Shown here one piece after another: positions 1 to 18,990 of a stretch of DNA of 64,000 nucleotides (position 1 is the stretch's first letter; each line of letters opens with the position of its first letter). The position numbers and the translations under genes are program-made. The stretch spans positions 26,602,501-26,666,500 of the forward strand of contig NC_079879.1 in the NCBI RefSeq assembly GCF_029227915.1. The letters run 5' to 3'. This DNA is from Hydractinia symbiolongicarpus. Lineage: Eukaryota; Cnidaria; Hydrozoa; Anthoathecata; Hydractiniidae. Below the pieces are notes generated by a model. It was not told the DNA's origin and ran no database searches. It worked only from the letters and a program-made list of their open reading frames with translations.

Positions 1-1272
1 TATAAAAAGCTTTTTCTTAAAAAGGTGTTTTTATAGTGTGACTGATTAAAAATGTATGCATTGTACGTATTAGGAAAACATGTAAACAAACAGAAATTTA
101 ATCTTGAGAGAGAGAAAGAGAGAGTTGGCCACAAAACTCCCTACTTAGTGAAGTGTCACTTGAATATGATCACATGACATAACATTGACGACATTAATAG
201 TAGGATATTTTTACTACACTTGACATCCTGTGTACATAAAACTTCTTATGACGCACGTTTTACTGTTAGAGTTTTAGTTACTATAAAAATACAAACACAG
301 GAGTGAAGGCTTTTATGAATTTTGTTGTAAATGTTTTTATGCTGCAGGATAGATGTATGTGAATATTTATGGTGTGCAAACTCTCTGGCTTGTCTTCCAT
401 ATTTTCTGCAATAAGTTGAGTTTATTCAGCAATGAGTTCTTCGGTATATTCGCAACTAAAAAAGAGAATACGAGCCTGCATGAATTAGAAAAGTTCAAGG
501 CCCCTATTGAATTTACCACTTCTATCACTTTCGTCTATTGGTTTTTCTTTTCCTTATATTAAAAGGTAAAAGACCTAGGGACGAAGGTGCTATTCCTATG
601 TTTAATAAATTTTTTAAAATATATTTTGTCTCCCTGTAAAAGTATGAGCATATATCTGAACATGTGCATGAAGGTGTGCATAATTTGACAAATCAGGTGT
701 TGTAATATATTGTATTCTTTAACAGAAATCTTTTCTTATTCTCGCTAAGCTGGTTAGAGAAATTGCCAAATGTTTCTTTATTCCTAAAGAAAGAATTAAA
801 ATCCTAACTAATATTTTAAATATGTTTTACAAAAAAGGGTTGGCCATATGTCTTTTCTTTCTTTTATGACACGTTTATCAAATCTTTTATTTTTTATTGA
901 TAGAAATATTTAATAAAGAATTCAGTGAATTCATGTTGCCGTTGGAGAAAGAAAAATTGGATTTAAATCTCACGTAATCAGTAATCCCCTAGTCACTATC
1001 AAATCAAAGATCTAGGTTCACGACAAAACGTATTGTATCCGTCACATGTTTATACTGACGACGAGTGTTGACATTAGAATGACGACACGTGCACCATGCC
1101 ATCAATAACAACAAGAAGCTTTCCTTATATCGACTATCACAACAAAAAATCACAATCTAAGTTTAACGTCTTTGAATAAACAGAAGAAGTTACTTATTAC
1201 TTGCGTGGTTAAAGTTTTAACAGTTATAAGAATAAAACTCTTAGATTGGTGTGTCTGTCACACAAAGTAAAT
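1..1272. other. Spacer upstream of the first gene
   Basis: No coding exon could be supported here. There is a short GA-rich simple repeat near 105-125. The promoter and 5' UTR of the gene starting at 1273 should lie at the right end of this stretch, but no core promoter element can be picked out in such AT-rich sequence. Confidence 0.5.
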
Positions 1273-3970
1273 ATGGCTGTGGTGTCAGCTAATCATGATA
1301 AAGAATCTTTCTTGGACGAGTACACTCCATTATGTGAAGAAAAGAAAAAATCAAAAATGGAACAGATCAGACTGCGTTGTTTCTCAGGTAAATTTTGTTT
1401 TTAACATGACAGAAGTTGAGCTTCTAAGTGTATTGGAGAGCGGAGTTTTGCAACTTTCATGTACATTCACTAGAAATTACTGAGAATAAAAAAAGTCACT
1501 CTATATCGTTCTACAGTTTGTAAGAAAAACGCTTTTTGTCTTTAGCCTAGATCCGTATTTTTAACTTCAAAATACTTTAAACCAAGATTCTTGCGAATTA
1601 ATAAATTATTTTTTTTTTAATTGGCTTGGTATTTTGCGAGTTAGCAATGGATGTACTTACCCATATTCTGTCTCAGCGTCATGTTTCTTATAATCTTGTT
1701 TCTTATATAAAAATGAAAAAAATGTATCTTCTTTGTTTGGGAGAGTATACATTTCTAAAAAATAAGTCTTGTTTTATACTACCACACAACGTGTTTTTAA
1801 GAAGATCGTTTATATAACATATTGATCACGACGCCAGATTTACTTTAAGGCGTCGCTTAATAGCCTACTTACAGCATGTCTTGTCATGAAAACCAATGTT
1901 TGTCGGAATAATTAGCGGTCTACTGATTTTCCATTAACAAAATCCAGAAAGAGTTTGGTTCATTGGTAGTTTGTTATGTTGTAGTAATTTGATACTATGT
2001 TGAAAATCAATGAATCAATGAATATGTAAATTGTAATTCTTATATTGTTTATTTTTATTTGATCGTGTATTTTATATTTATCTCTTTTTGTTTCAGAGTT
2101 AACAAATAATCCTGTTTCCAAATTTCGTCGTCGCAATCACGCTGGCACGAAAAAAGAAAAACGAAAAAGTATGCTACATGAGGCCAAAAATGTATCCGAT
2201 AGTTCATTAGAGTATGATAACCACACCGAGAGACGCGATAGTGGGTACTTTTCAATTGAGCCAGAGGGAGAAAAAATATTTTTCATTTCTGAAGACGGAA
2301 ACTGCATCAGGTACTCATTGGTTAATTACTATGTACTAGACCTCTTTATGCCTTGTCCAGTTTAAATTCATTATTATACTAATGTCATCCAACGCTGGTA
2401 GGAGGACTTAATCTAGTCCAATCAAAATCGCAAGAACAGAAAATTTATATTTTCTTCAGGAGCTGATACCAATCAGCTGAAAACGTGTTACAAAATTTTT
2501 GTGATAAAGTGTAAAATTGATGTTACATTTAAAACACAGCCTCTATTAAAGTAAATATGTCAAGTAAAAGTGACAAAATTTTTGTCAAATAACGATAAAC
2601 ATTCCCTAATGAAAATTTACCCCGATGGATAATTACTCCCACGAATGTGCTGATGAACTCTGAAAGCTCTGTGAAATTGTTTCAACCTCGTTCCCAGGTC
2701 TATATCATAACATCAGTGTTGAAAAATTGTTTACCTTTTTTTCCCGTGTTTTTTTCTGACAGAAAGTAAATTTTATAAGTGAAAGTGAAAACAGCGCGAG
2801 GAAAACCATCAATAGACAAAATTTTGTTTCTATTCTCAAAAGAACGAAAAATTAAAAAGAAAAATTGTAATCTTCGTTCAGGGAAAAGTGACGAAATAGC
2901 TTACTAGTGGCAAAAATACTTTCCCCAACGATTTTTGCCCTGATATAAAAGGCGACATGTATTATATTTTTTGTCTTTTATATTGTAGTACCAGCACAAC
3001 TGATATGGAACCAATCATTGCCGATGAGAAAGATAGTTTAAATCAGACACCGAACAAAAAAGCATCGAGTTTTGTTAAACAGCGTACGAAATTTCTTTTA
3101 TATAAACACAATATGAAATTTACGGTACCGAAATCTAAAGAAAGTAAAAAGACACCTCAAAAAGAGAAAGAAAAATGTCCAGAAAACGAAGACATGAAAA
3201 CACGATCGAAAAAGTTGTCTTGGAAAAAAGCGAAAAAACAAGCGACAAATATCGTTCGATTTATTCGTCGCGATGGCAAGAAAGACGATGAAGTGTCTCT
3301 TATTAACTCCGAAGAAAACAACAATTCTAAATCGTCACTTATTACATCAACTATAAGAGACCAAAGTTCTATTAAAAATAGAAAAAATTTGAACGATTCA
3401 ACTATAGAAAATAATTTAGAAGATACCGAGGATGACGATGACTATATTATACCTATCAGGAGGCAGGAATTCAAAAGAAGTAGACCAGTTTCACGGCGCC
3501 GACCAAGATCGTTATTTAGTCATTCTTACCTCCCAAAAATGACAGCAGAAACGAGTTTGGAAGACGGCAATGTCGACTTTGTTGAGAAGTATTTAAACAG
3601 AAGCAAATCCTTAGATGATATTTTAGACTCGAATCATTTACACAATACTGAGAACCAGTCTATATTTTATGACTTGGATCATTCAACGTCTATGTATGAT
3701 ATTACGGATGATTTGTTTGAACAGTCGAGCAAAGAACGTGTAATTGAAGAAGAGAATGAGGAATTTACGGGTAAGAGACTTGAACGCATTATTGAAGAAG
3801 AAGTTGATAATTATATTTTGACTGGTCAATCAAGTAAAAATGAGACAAATAGCCTCGCTAACATCAGACGTTCAGGCACCTTGTCTTACAGTGTGAATAA
3901 CTTATACGATTTAATCAATAGTGAAAGTTTGTTTAGTGTAGATAGTACTTACGATACATTGGTTGTGTAA
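1273..3970 (+). CDS. Unrecognised charged, low-complexity protein, 436 aa, three exons
   Basis: Exons 1273-1387, 2097-2310 and 2989-3970 join in frame (phases 1 and 2) with GT-AG introns and end at TAA. The start is the first ATG of the joined frame. I do not recognise the family. The product has no signal peptide or membrane segment. A strongly basic stretch (about residues 47-64, RRRNHAGTKKEKRK core) is followed by DSGYFS (residues 86-91), which fits the DSGxxS degron recognised by beta-TrCP when phosphorylated; that role is inference. A Lys-rich stretch follows at about 145-205, then an acidic run near 255, and short repeated S/L/D motifs (RSKSLDDIL at about 314, later SMYDITDDLF and NNLYDLIN) that could be docking motifs. 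Composition suggests a disordered regulatory or scaffold protein. Gene structure is well supported; function is unknown. Confidence 0.72.
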
Positions 3971-4127
3971 TGTTAGCAGTTCTGTTTATTTATTAATCTA
4001 CATTTCCACAAGGCCAAAGATATGTTGCGTACGATATCGGTACAACACAATATTCTGCCATCATTGAAAATGCAAGTCTGTGGTTTGTTGTATTTATGTT
4101 ACATACAAAAATAGAATTTATTATGAA

Positions 4128-4144
4128 AATAAATAAATAATAAA
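4128..4144 (+). terminator. Poly(A) signal cluster of the first gene
   Basis: Three overlapping or adjacent AATAAA hexamers (4128, 4132, 4139) lie about 160 bp after the stop codon at 3970, the usual place for cleavage and polyadenylation. Confidence 0.55.
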
Positions 4145-4158
4145 GTATATCTTTATAG

Positions 4159-4259
4159 CAATCCTGATCCCCGGGCTTTGATGCCTGATGTCAGAGCCGT
4201 TATCACCTGACGGTTTCTGGCACATAGCAGAGAAGCAAAAAACCCTGGGAGTGAGGTTG
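4159..4259. repeat. MITE-like repeat, copy 1
   Basis: A 101-bp unit with imperfect inverted ends: the left end reads CAATCCTGATCCCCGGGC, the right end CCCTGGGAGTGAGGTTG. It is homologous along its length to 49966-50064. Single ends of the same type (CAACCTCGTTCCCAGG) occur near 2683 and 22835. No coding capacity; a short non-autonomous element is the likely explanation. Confidence 0.6.
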
Positions 4260-7200
4260 TTTTAACTACCGTAAAACAAGTTACGTTTGTTGTGCTTTAA
4301 TTCTGCAGCGATTTTTTTTTGAAAAACCTTTGACCCAGTATAATTTTTCTTACACCGAGAAATCAGAATTATGCTGAGTCTCAAACGATTTTTTTGCGGT
4401 TCGAATACTGACCGCGCTTTTTGATTGGTTAGTTTTATTCTTCTTTGCTCACGTGGTCAATATCGAGAATTTTTTGCTAATGACCTAACTGACTTGAACA
4501 TATATAGTTTACATTATGGATCAACTTCGTCCCCAACATATCTTATACCTTCCTAAACGAGGTTAGCTGTGAATAGCAATTAATTTTGTGACAAATCTTA
4601 AAAATTGACAAAGAAACACTTAATAAAATCAAGCACCTTTTTCACCGAAGATACAATAAACGTGTTAGCTGACATCGTGGCGGATAAATTTTCGTTTAGA
4701 AAACATGGTTACTGACGTATATCGCAAATGCTGAGTCCAAAATCACTTTTAAGTGGTTGAATGATCTCCTCCCTCGGTGTCACGTGCATGGCATCAACAA
4801 TAGCAGGGTTGTCATTATTTTAAATCCAAACAGGAGGAGAATTGGAGGCTTTTACACAGCTTTCTCCTTTTTTTCAGGGACATGGAAACATGTTTTTTTG
4901 GTATATTAATACAGAATTTTTTTCTGATTAATAGACACCTTCAAAAACATGTTGCAACTTCTCTTAAATATTCTTTTTAGGTTGAGAAATAGCAAACAGA
5001 CTGTGTTGTCGTTCGAAATAGTAGCTACAATATAGCTGTTCAGTTTTTTACTAACAAGTTTATGGCTACTGAACTAAATTTTAAATCCAAATCCCCCTTC
5101 GCGGTTCACCCTTCTTTGCCGAAATTTTCTATTTCAATTCATTTTATATCGAGGGTCAATAGATAGCAATGAACATCAACAAAGCTTTTGATATAGGTAT
5201 AGGTACGCATGATCTCTTTTTGTCTGGAACAATCCACAAAAAGACAAAATATGCTCGATTTATCCATGGATAGTATATCTATGATTTATCGAATTTATGG
5301 TGTCCAAGTAGAGAAATTACTGTTGTATCCAAAAAATTATGTAGAAAATATTTAAGAATTTTCAGAATGGGACAACCTGTTTTTTATTTATGTATTTGAA
5401 AGAAGTGAAAAGACAAACAGGTGAAAATCAGGTTATAACACCAGTGAATATCTTCCACATTTTGTATGAAGATGAATAACCACGGGAAAACGCAGAAGTT
5501 CTAAAGTCTAAAAAGTTGATTAAAAGTTTTTAAGTTTACATATATGCTGCCGAAATTATGTTATGTTTAGGAAATAACAAATTTTGCATTGTCTGTCATA
5601 TGTAACCAAATTACTCCAAGCTTTATCAAGCTAGCTTAAATTCCGTTGCAAACGGTCCTAAAATAATTGAGTCATCATAAAAACGTGAGGTCTGGAACGA
5701 CTTAACAAATGTCTTTTTGACATTATATTTTATGCTAACAACTTACCTTTATATTGTCGACACTTTGTCTACAGTTTTTTTTATAAACAATGCCCAGTTT
5801 AAACTATCTCCCAAAAAATTTGCGAAAATTTCAAACAATTGCCAGACAATTTTTTTGGAGGAGAATAAGTGATAAATAATAATATAAATATAATAAATAC
5901 TTTAAAAATAAACAATTTATTTAATAAACTTCCCTACTTAAACAATGGCTAAGCAATTTTTTAGGGCGTTGTTACCTAAGTAACTAAACAATGTTAAGGC
6001 TGGAGTTCAAAAAATCAATTGTTTATAAAAAAGTGTAGTAATTGATTAAGTTTTAAATGCACATTCCAGATGCACATAACAAGATCTAAAATGACAGATG
6101 ACAGAAAACGCGATTACGTTTCCTTAAATATGACATCATAATTAATTTCGGAAGCGTTTTATTATTTATTTATTATTATTATTTGCAATTGTTTACCCAG
6201 GATAGCCTCTTTAGTTTCTATTGGTACTGCTATCAACTAGGACCCTGCAAAGGGGTCCTAGTGCATTTAAAGCTCTCAATTAAGCTAGAAAAGTCGTGTA
6301 GGTACAGCAACCGCTCAACTAGACAACCACCTAGGATATTAATCCTATTCTCATGGTGAACGCCAAGCAGAAAGGATAGATTCATACTTTTATAGTCTCT
6401 AGTATGACTCAGCCGGGGTTTGAACCCGAGACCTCCCGCACAGGAAGCGAACGTTCTACCATAGTATAAGGCTACCAAAAAATTAAAGTTAAAAGGCTTG
6501 TTAAAACCCGCGTTGTAGCAAGTTTAATATCATTATTTACCTCAGGATTTTTTCAACAACACAACTAACAAATGAACAGTTGATTTTTTGTATTTTTACA
6601 TGAAAAAAGTTATGTGCAGTATTATAATTAAAATAATTTTACTAAATTACTATCTGCAAGTAAGTATGAAAAACTAGAAACCAATTTGTAAATTTAATGT
6701 AGGCTCACACCTCGATCCCAACACCTTATTTTGTGTGCTCATGAAAAAGGTGGAACACCGGAATCAATGTTGAAGCTTACGTTAATGCGTTGATGTTCAA
6801 GTCAATTTTTACCATATATGCCAGCGTCGATCCCAGTATTTTTCGTTTTCTGCACAAAAATAGGGCATTGGGATGGAAGTTGCAGCTTACACGATTGCCT
6901 TGATGTCTCAGCTAATTTTCACCACATGAAAGACAATTAAAAAAGCCGAGGAGAAAATTCGAGGCAAAAAAAGTAAACATCTATTTCTAATGATTTTTAA
7001 AGTGAATTCTCTCCCCACTACTTAATTTTGTTCTACAAATATTAACATTTCAGAAAAAGCTGTTAAATCTTGTATTAAGAGATTTTTAGGTATAAACAAT
7101 ACTTTTTCTCACATAAGTGAATTTTTTTTAAAAAAAATGGTCGTCATTATATTTCAGTGAATTTTTGGCTGTACAAAAATACTTGGCTTAATTTATAATC

Positions 7201-7350
7201 TTAAATCTTTTGAACTGTATACGGATAGACGGTTTTTAATCGGAAAATCGGATTTGTTTTAGCAACCCTCTTGTTATTTCCCACAACACTTATCAAACAT
7301 TAAATTTACACATTTGAATTTTTCGGGATTTTTTGTTTATCCTCGTGTGA
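4260..7350. other. Intergenic spacer
   Basis: No exon could be supported. It holds the SINE-like repeat at 6235-6480. At about 6715-6945 a ~115-bp sequence is repeated once in tandem in diverged form (shared words CGATCCCA, GCAGCTTAC/GAAGCTTAC and AATTTTCACCA/AATTTTTACCA). Confidence 0.4.
6235..6480 (-). repeat. tRNA-derived SINE-like element
   Basis: Read on the minus strand, 6476-6405 resembles a tRNA. An A-box-like TGGTAGAAC is followed by an anticodon arm TTCGC/TTCCTGT/GCGGG, whose seven-base loop has U33 and CCT (tRNA-Arg-like) at 34-36. The T arm TCGGG/TTCAAAC/CCCGG contains the B box. The acceptor ends do not pair well and no CCA-like end is present, so it is not a functional tRNA. 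The far end carries a perfect palindrome at 6237-6261 (CTAGGACCC/GGGTCCTAG with a TGCAAAG centre). A SINE with a tRNA head is the best reading. Confidence 0.6.
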
Positions 7351-7354
7351 AAAT

Positions 7355-7360
7355 TTTATT
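7355..7360 (-). terminator. Candidate poly(A) signal of the SLK/STK10 gene
   Basis: TTTATT on the plus strand reads AATAAA on the minus strand, about 215 bp beyond the kinase stop codon at 7574. Confidence 0.4.
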
Positions 7361-7573
7361 TTCATTCCAAAAATGGATGAATGGGGACATCAGGGTCAAA
7401 AATGATATACCTATTAAAAATCGAGTCTACATAATTAAAAAAAGTTCGCGTCTGCGCATTAATCGCAGCTCTTCCAGTTTTTACGAATTTTCTCAATCTT
7501 CTTAAAAATATATCCCAAAATCGTGTGTAAAACGCTATCATTCTCGTCAATGAAATATTTCCGTGGAGACCAC

Positions 7574-15562
<7,989 letters not shown>

Positions 15563-17030
15563 ATTGTGCTGAACTAGTGATTTTCATACTATGTACTAAA
15601 TGTTATAATATTTATATGCAGTAAAGTAATGGTACTATACACTATCTACTCACCAAACCTGAAAAAAAAAACGCAAGCAAAAACTAATGTGCAACGGAAA
15701 TATGACAGTTATATGCATGAGAAAAGAAAAATACTATGCTAGACACACAACACATCATCAATCACAGAACATCAAATCTTTTTATTATAACCTTATTACA
15801 ATACACTTCAATTCTCTAGTGTTACTGAAGCTACAACCTTGATTTTTAATCAACTAATGGTTTCACACAAGAGAGACTTAATATATCATTGAGATCAATA
15901 ATAACAACATATCTCAGCCCCGTAAATCTACCTCCGCATTAGTTAAGAACCACATGGCTGGATTTCTTGTGGAAGACCTGGTTATCAAAAACAAAGGGGC
16001 CAGGCAATAGAGATTTATGTCTACGTAAGTTCATTTAACTAAGTCAGGAGTCGGTGAATTAGGTAGGATGGTCAAAATATATGCGTATACCCAGTCCAGT
16101 GAAGTCAAGACCGGGAAGAAACCTAAGAGATAAGTACAGTTTTAAACTGCTTCATGTGCAAAGAAAGACCCAAAGTCAAAAATTTACCAAACAACTGAAC
16201 GACTCAAGTTAATTAGAGAAAAACTTAGTGAAGTACTATCAGCAGAACATAGTGAATATTGTAGATAATGTTACAAACAAACCTGCAGATAAGACTTTTG
16301 AAAGTTGGAAAACACAAATAAAAGCGAAATTTGAAAAAGTTGCGGAAAATGTTCAACATCAAACACAAAACCTCCGACCTATAACTTTAGAACCTGAACG
16401 CTTAACCTTTCGCCGACCAAGACACCAAGACATCTTAAAGAACTGCTAAATCTTGGTTCAAAATTTGTTGCAATAAAGCCAATGATTCTGTACATGGACA
16501 TCATTTTAAGAACGGAATTTGCAGCCTTGAAGTTAACGCATGAAAAGAAAGACGAGACTCAAGCTATGAAACTCAGACAGAACGTTTTGAGAGATCTAAA
16601 AATGGCAAAACCATCATTAAGAAACCTCAGCTCAGACCAAAGGAAGGCGTTAAAAAAATTGCGATTGGACGAAAATATTTATATTCACCCGTACAATAAA
16701 GGAGCTGGAATGGCGAGAATTGAGAAAAAAGAAGTGATCAAGAAAATAGAAGGGCAAATCAGCGTAACCAAAATCATAACAGATGATCTGACGCCATCCC
16801 TTGCTTGAAAATTTCGTTCTATTCTCTTAAAACTTAAAAAAAAAACAAGTTGACCAAAAAAGAGTAAGAATATCTCTACCCGAGCGACCCCATTCCGCCA
16901 AGGATGTATGGTGCAGTAAAGCCTCACAAGCCAGAAAAAAACTACCCAATGAGAGTTGTGGTATCAACGATCAGTACACCAAGCTATAGGACACAGGCCA
17001 TTTCTTGAATAAAACTATGTTGGAGCTACA

Positions 17031-17720
17031 AAAAGCACCCGCTAAAAAAATTACGAGTGTTATGGTGTGCGTAAAATCGCACTCATTAGCAAAATTTACA
17101 AGTGCGATGTGAATATTTACAAGTGTTTTCTCTTTCCCCTTTTAAAAAGATTTTTTAAACTTTATTCAACAAGTTTTTTCTTTGGTATTATACATCGCGA
17201 AAACACTCGTCCAAAAGGTATAAAATGATGTTGGACTTTTATTATAGATCTTAGAAAGTTAGCTAACAAGTCTTTTTAAATTTTTAAAAAGCTTCTTTCG
17301 TTCTCAAGATATTCACATTTAAAGAATTTCAGATTTAATTATGCTGCAAGAATTATGATGTCATAATTCAGTAATACCAAATTTGGACATTTTCTTTCAT
17401 CAATAAATTTAGACCTGTTAAGGGGTATGCATTCAAACTTTACCAATGCGTAGATATTATAAAGGTTAATTGATTAACATAATATTTTTTTGCCAAAATG
17501 ACACTCGCTTGCTCGTTCGAGTCTCAGTGTATTGCACCACCCAAGCATAAAAGTGTCAGCATGAAGGAACTTTAATGTTCTTTATACTTTTTTAAACAAA
17601 TCAATTACAAAGAAATGAATGTTAATCAGCGTAATAGCATTTCATCAGTCTGTAATATTTTAGAAAATAAATAAATTTACGAGTGCGATAAAAAGCACCT
17701 GTAAATTTTTTTACGAGTGT
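17031..17720. repeat. Insertion within the Penelope-like element, bounded by direct repeats
   Basis: The RT reading frame is interrupted by about 660 bp flanked by similar direct copies: AAAAGCACCCGCTAAAAAAA at 17031 and AAAAGCACCTGTAAATTTTT at 17691, each followed by TTACGAGTGT. The interior repeats words such as CGAGTGCGAT and ATCGCACTC several times. No coding capacity. It could be a separate small element or recombination between two copies of a repeat. Confidence 0.5.
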
Positions 17721-18251
17721 GCGGGCGAGTGCGATCGCACTCGTCTCAAGGAATGGCCTGAGGACATCAGAATATCTTGTCAATATCATACAACTAACTC
17801 TGAATAAAAATGAAACAAGGTTGAAGAATTCAAGAATGTTTGTGGAAACTTTAAAATGTTGGACAATCATGCCATACGAAGTTCAAGTTTCGTATGATTT
17901 TGTAAACCTATATCCATTTGTACCAGTGAAAGAAGCAATATATGTAATTATCGAAATTTTAGCCACTGATGATGAAATATACGTACAAGAACGAACTTGA
18001 CTCTGAAAGATATATGCTCACTAATTGAACTATGCCTGTCCAAATGTTACTTTCTATGGGAGGATAAGATCTACCTTCTTAAAAACTCGGGTCCGATCGG
18101 CCTAGCTCTTATGGTTGTTGAGGCATTTCTTCAATATCACAAAAGAAATGCGATTAACTCTCCAATGTAACCCACCTGTTGCGCCAAAATTGTTTGAAAG
18201 ATATGTCGACGACAGCGATGCCAGGTTTGGAAAACTTGAAAAGGCCAAATC

Positions 18252-18299
18252 GTTCCAAAACATTTTGAACATAAGAAGATGTTCAAAATGTTTTGGAAC
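18252..18299. repeat. 20-bp perfect inverted repeat inside the Penelope-like element
   Basis: Arm GTTCCAAAACATTTTGAACA (18252-18271) is exactly complementary to 18280-18299, with an 8-base loop. The word CATCTTCTTATG follows and complements the loop region, so the fold-back was probably made by a template-switch event. Confidence 0.85.
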
Positions 18300-18928
18300 A
18301 TCTTCTTATGAATAAGAACATTAGATACATGATGGAAGTTGAAGACCCAACAAAATCACTACAGTTCGTAGACCCAAACATTCAAAATTGTGATGGATGC
18401 TACAAATTCAAGATCCACAGAAAAAACGCTATTATACCAATGTGCGGGTGAAACCGCACTCTGGGCATGACCCTAAAATCTTGGGTCTGAACCCGAACTA
18501 ACACCACTAAGTCAATCCAGCATATACATTATTCATACAAATGCATTAAAAAATATGTCTGGGAAACAAAGTTGAAAATCACCACTTGCTTTGAACAACA
18601 CAAAGACACCATCATTAAAGAAAAGTGGAACGCATCAGAAGTTTCATTTCACTCCAGTTCCTGTAATGCTGGTTATGATTGGGACACTGCAAAAATGCTA
18701 AAACAAGAGTGTATTAAATTTGATTGTAAGGTACGTGAAGCACTGTAAATCCAGTTCCAGGATACATCGCTGCATAGTGAACATGGTCTTAATCTAGACG
18801 ATGGTCGGTATGTGACGAAGAAATTCTGGAGACCAACATTTGCGTACCTTGGACAGAAGTCGTTGCTGTGATGTCAATTTGATCTCAATGTAATGATAAC
18901 CTTTAGTAACAACAAATTTTTATATAGT

Positions 18929-18959
18929 CTGATGAAGACCTCCAATAAGGAGGTCGAAA
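18929..18959 (+). ncRNA. Hammerhead-like core at the 3' end of the Penelope-like element
   Basis: CTGATGA is followed by one extra A, the hairpin GACCTCC/AATAA/GGAGGTC and then GAAA, the arrangement of the hammerhead catalytic core. Penelope-like elements are known to carry hammerhead motifs. Two things argue against activity here: the extra A between CTGATGA and helix II, and no convincing helix III with a UH cleavage site just after GAAA. Confidence 0.35.
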
Positions 18960-18990
18960 TATTACTAACAGAAAAACAAAAATGCTGAAC

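Larger units (their letters stand above)
15911..18990 (+). mobile_element. Degenerate Penelope-like retroelement
   Basis: The stretch 15911-16060 recurs inverted at 29328-29497 and looks like the terminal repeat of the element. Downstream, broken reading frames match the Penelope-like reverse transcriptase. 16440-16808 has the N-terminal region (MDIILRTEFAALKL, RQNVLRDLK, YIHPYNKGAG). 17740-18000 has the palm region with VSYDFVNLYPFVPVKEAI, and 18000-18120 continues with LIELCLSKCYF and NSGPIGLALMVVEAFLQYH. 18190-18230 has ERYVDDSDARF, the active-site YVDD. 18405-18440 has the later KFKIHRKNAI segment. Several stops and frameshifts and a 660-bp insertion (17031-17720) show it is dead. The GIY-YIG endonuclease that many such elements carry at the C terminus is not recognisable here. 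Confidence 0.8.

Noticed and set aside
6405-6476. Functional tRNA-Arg (CCT) gene
   Set aside because: Acceptor stem does not pair and the sequence continues as a longer repeat; a SINE head fits better.
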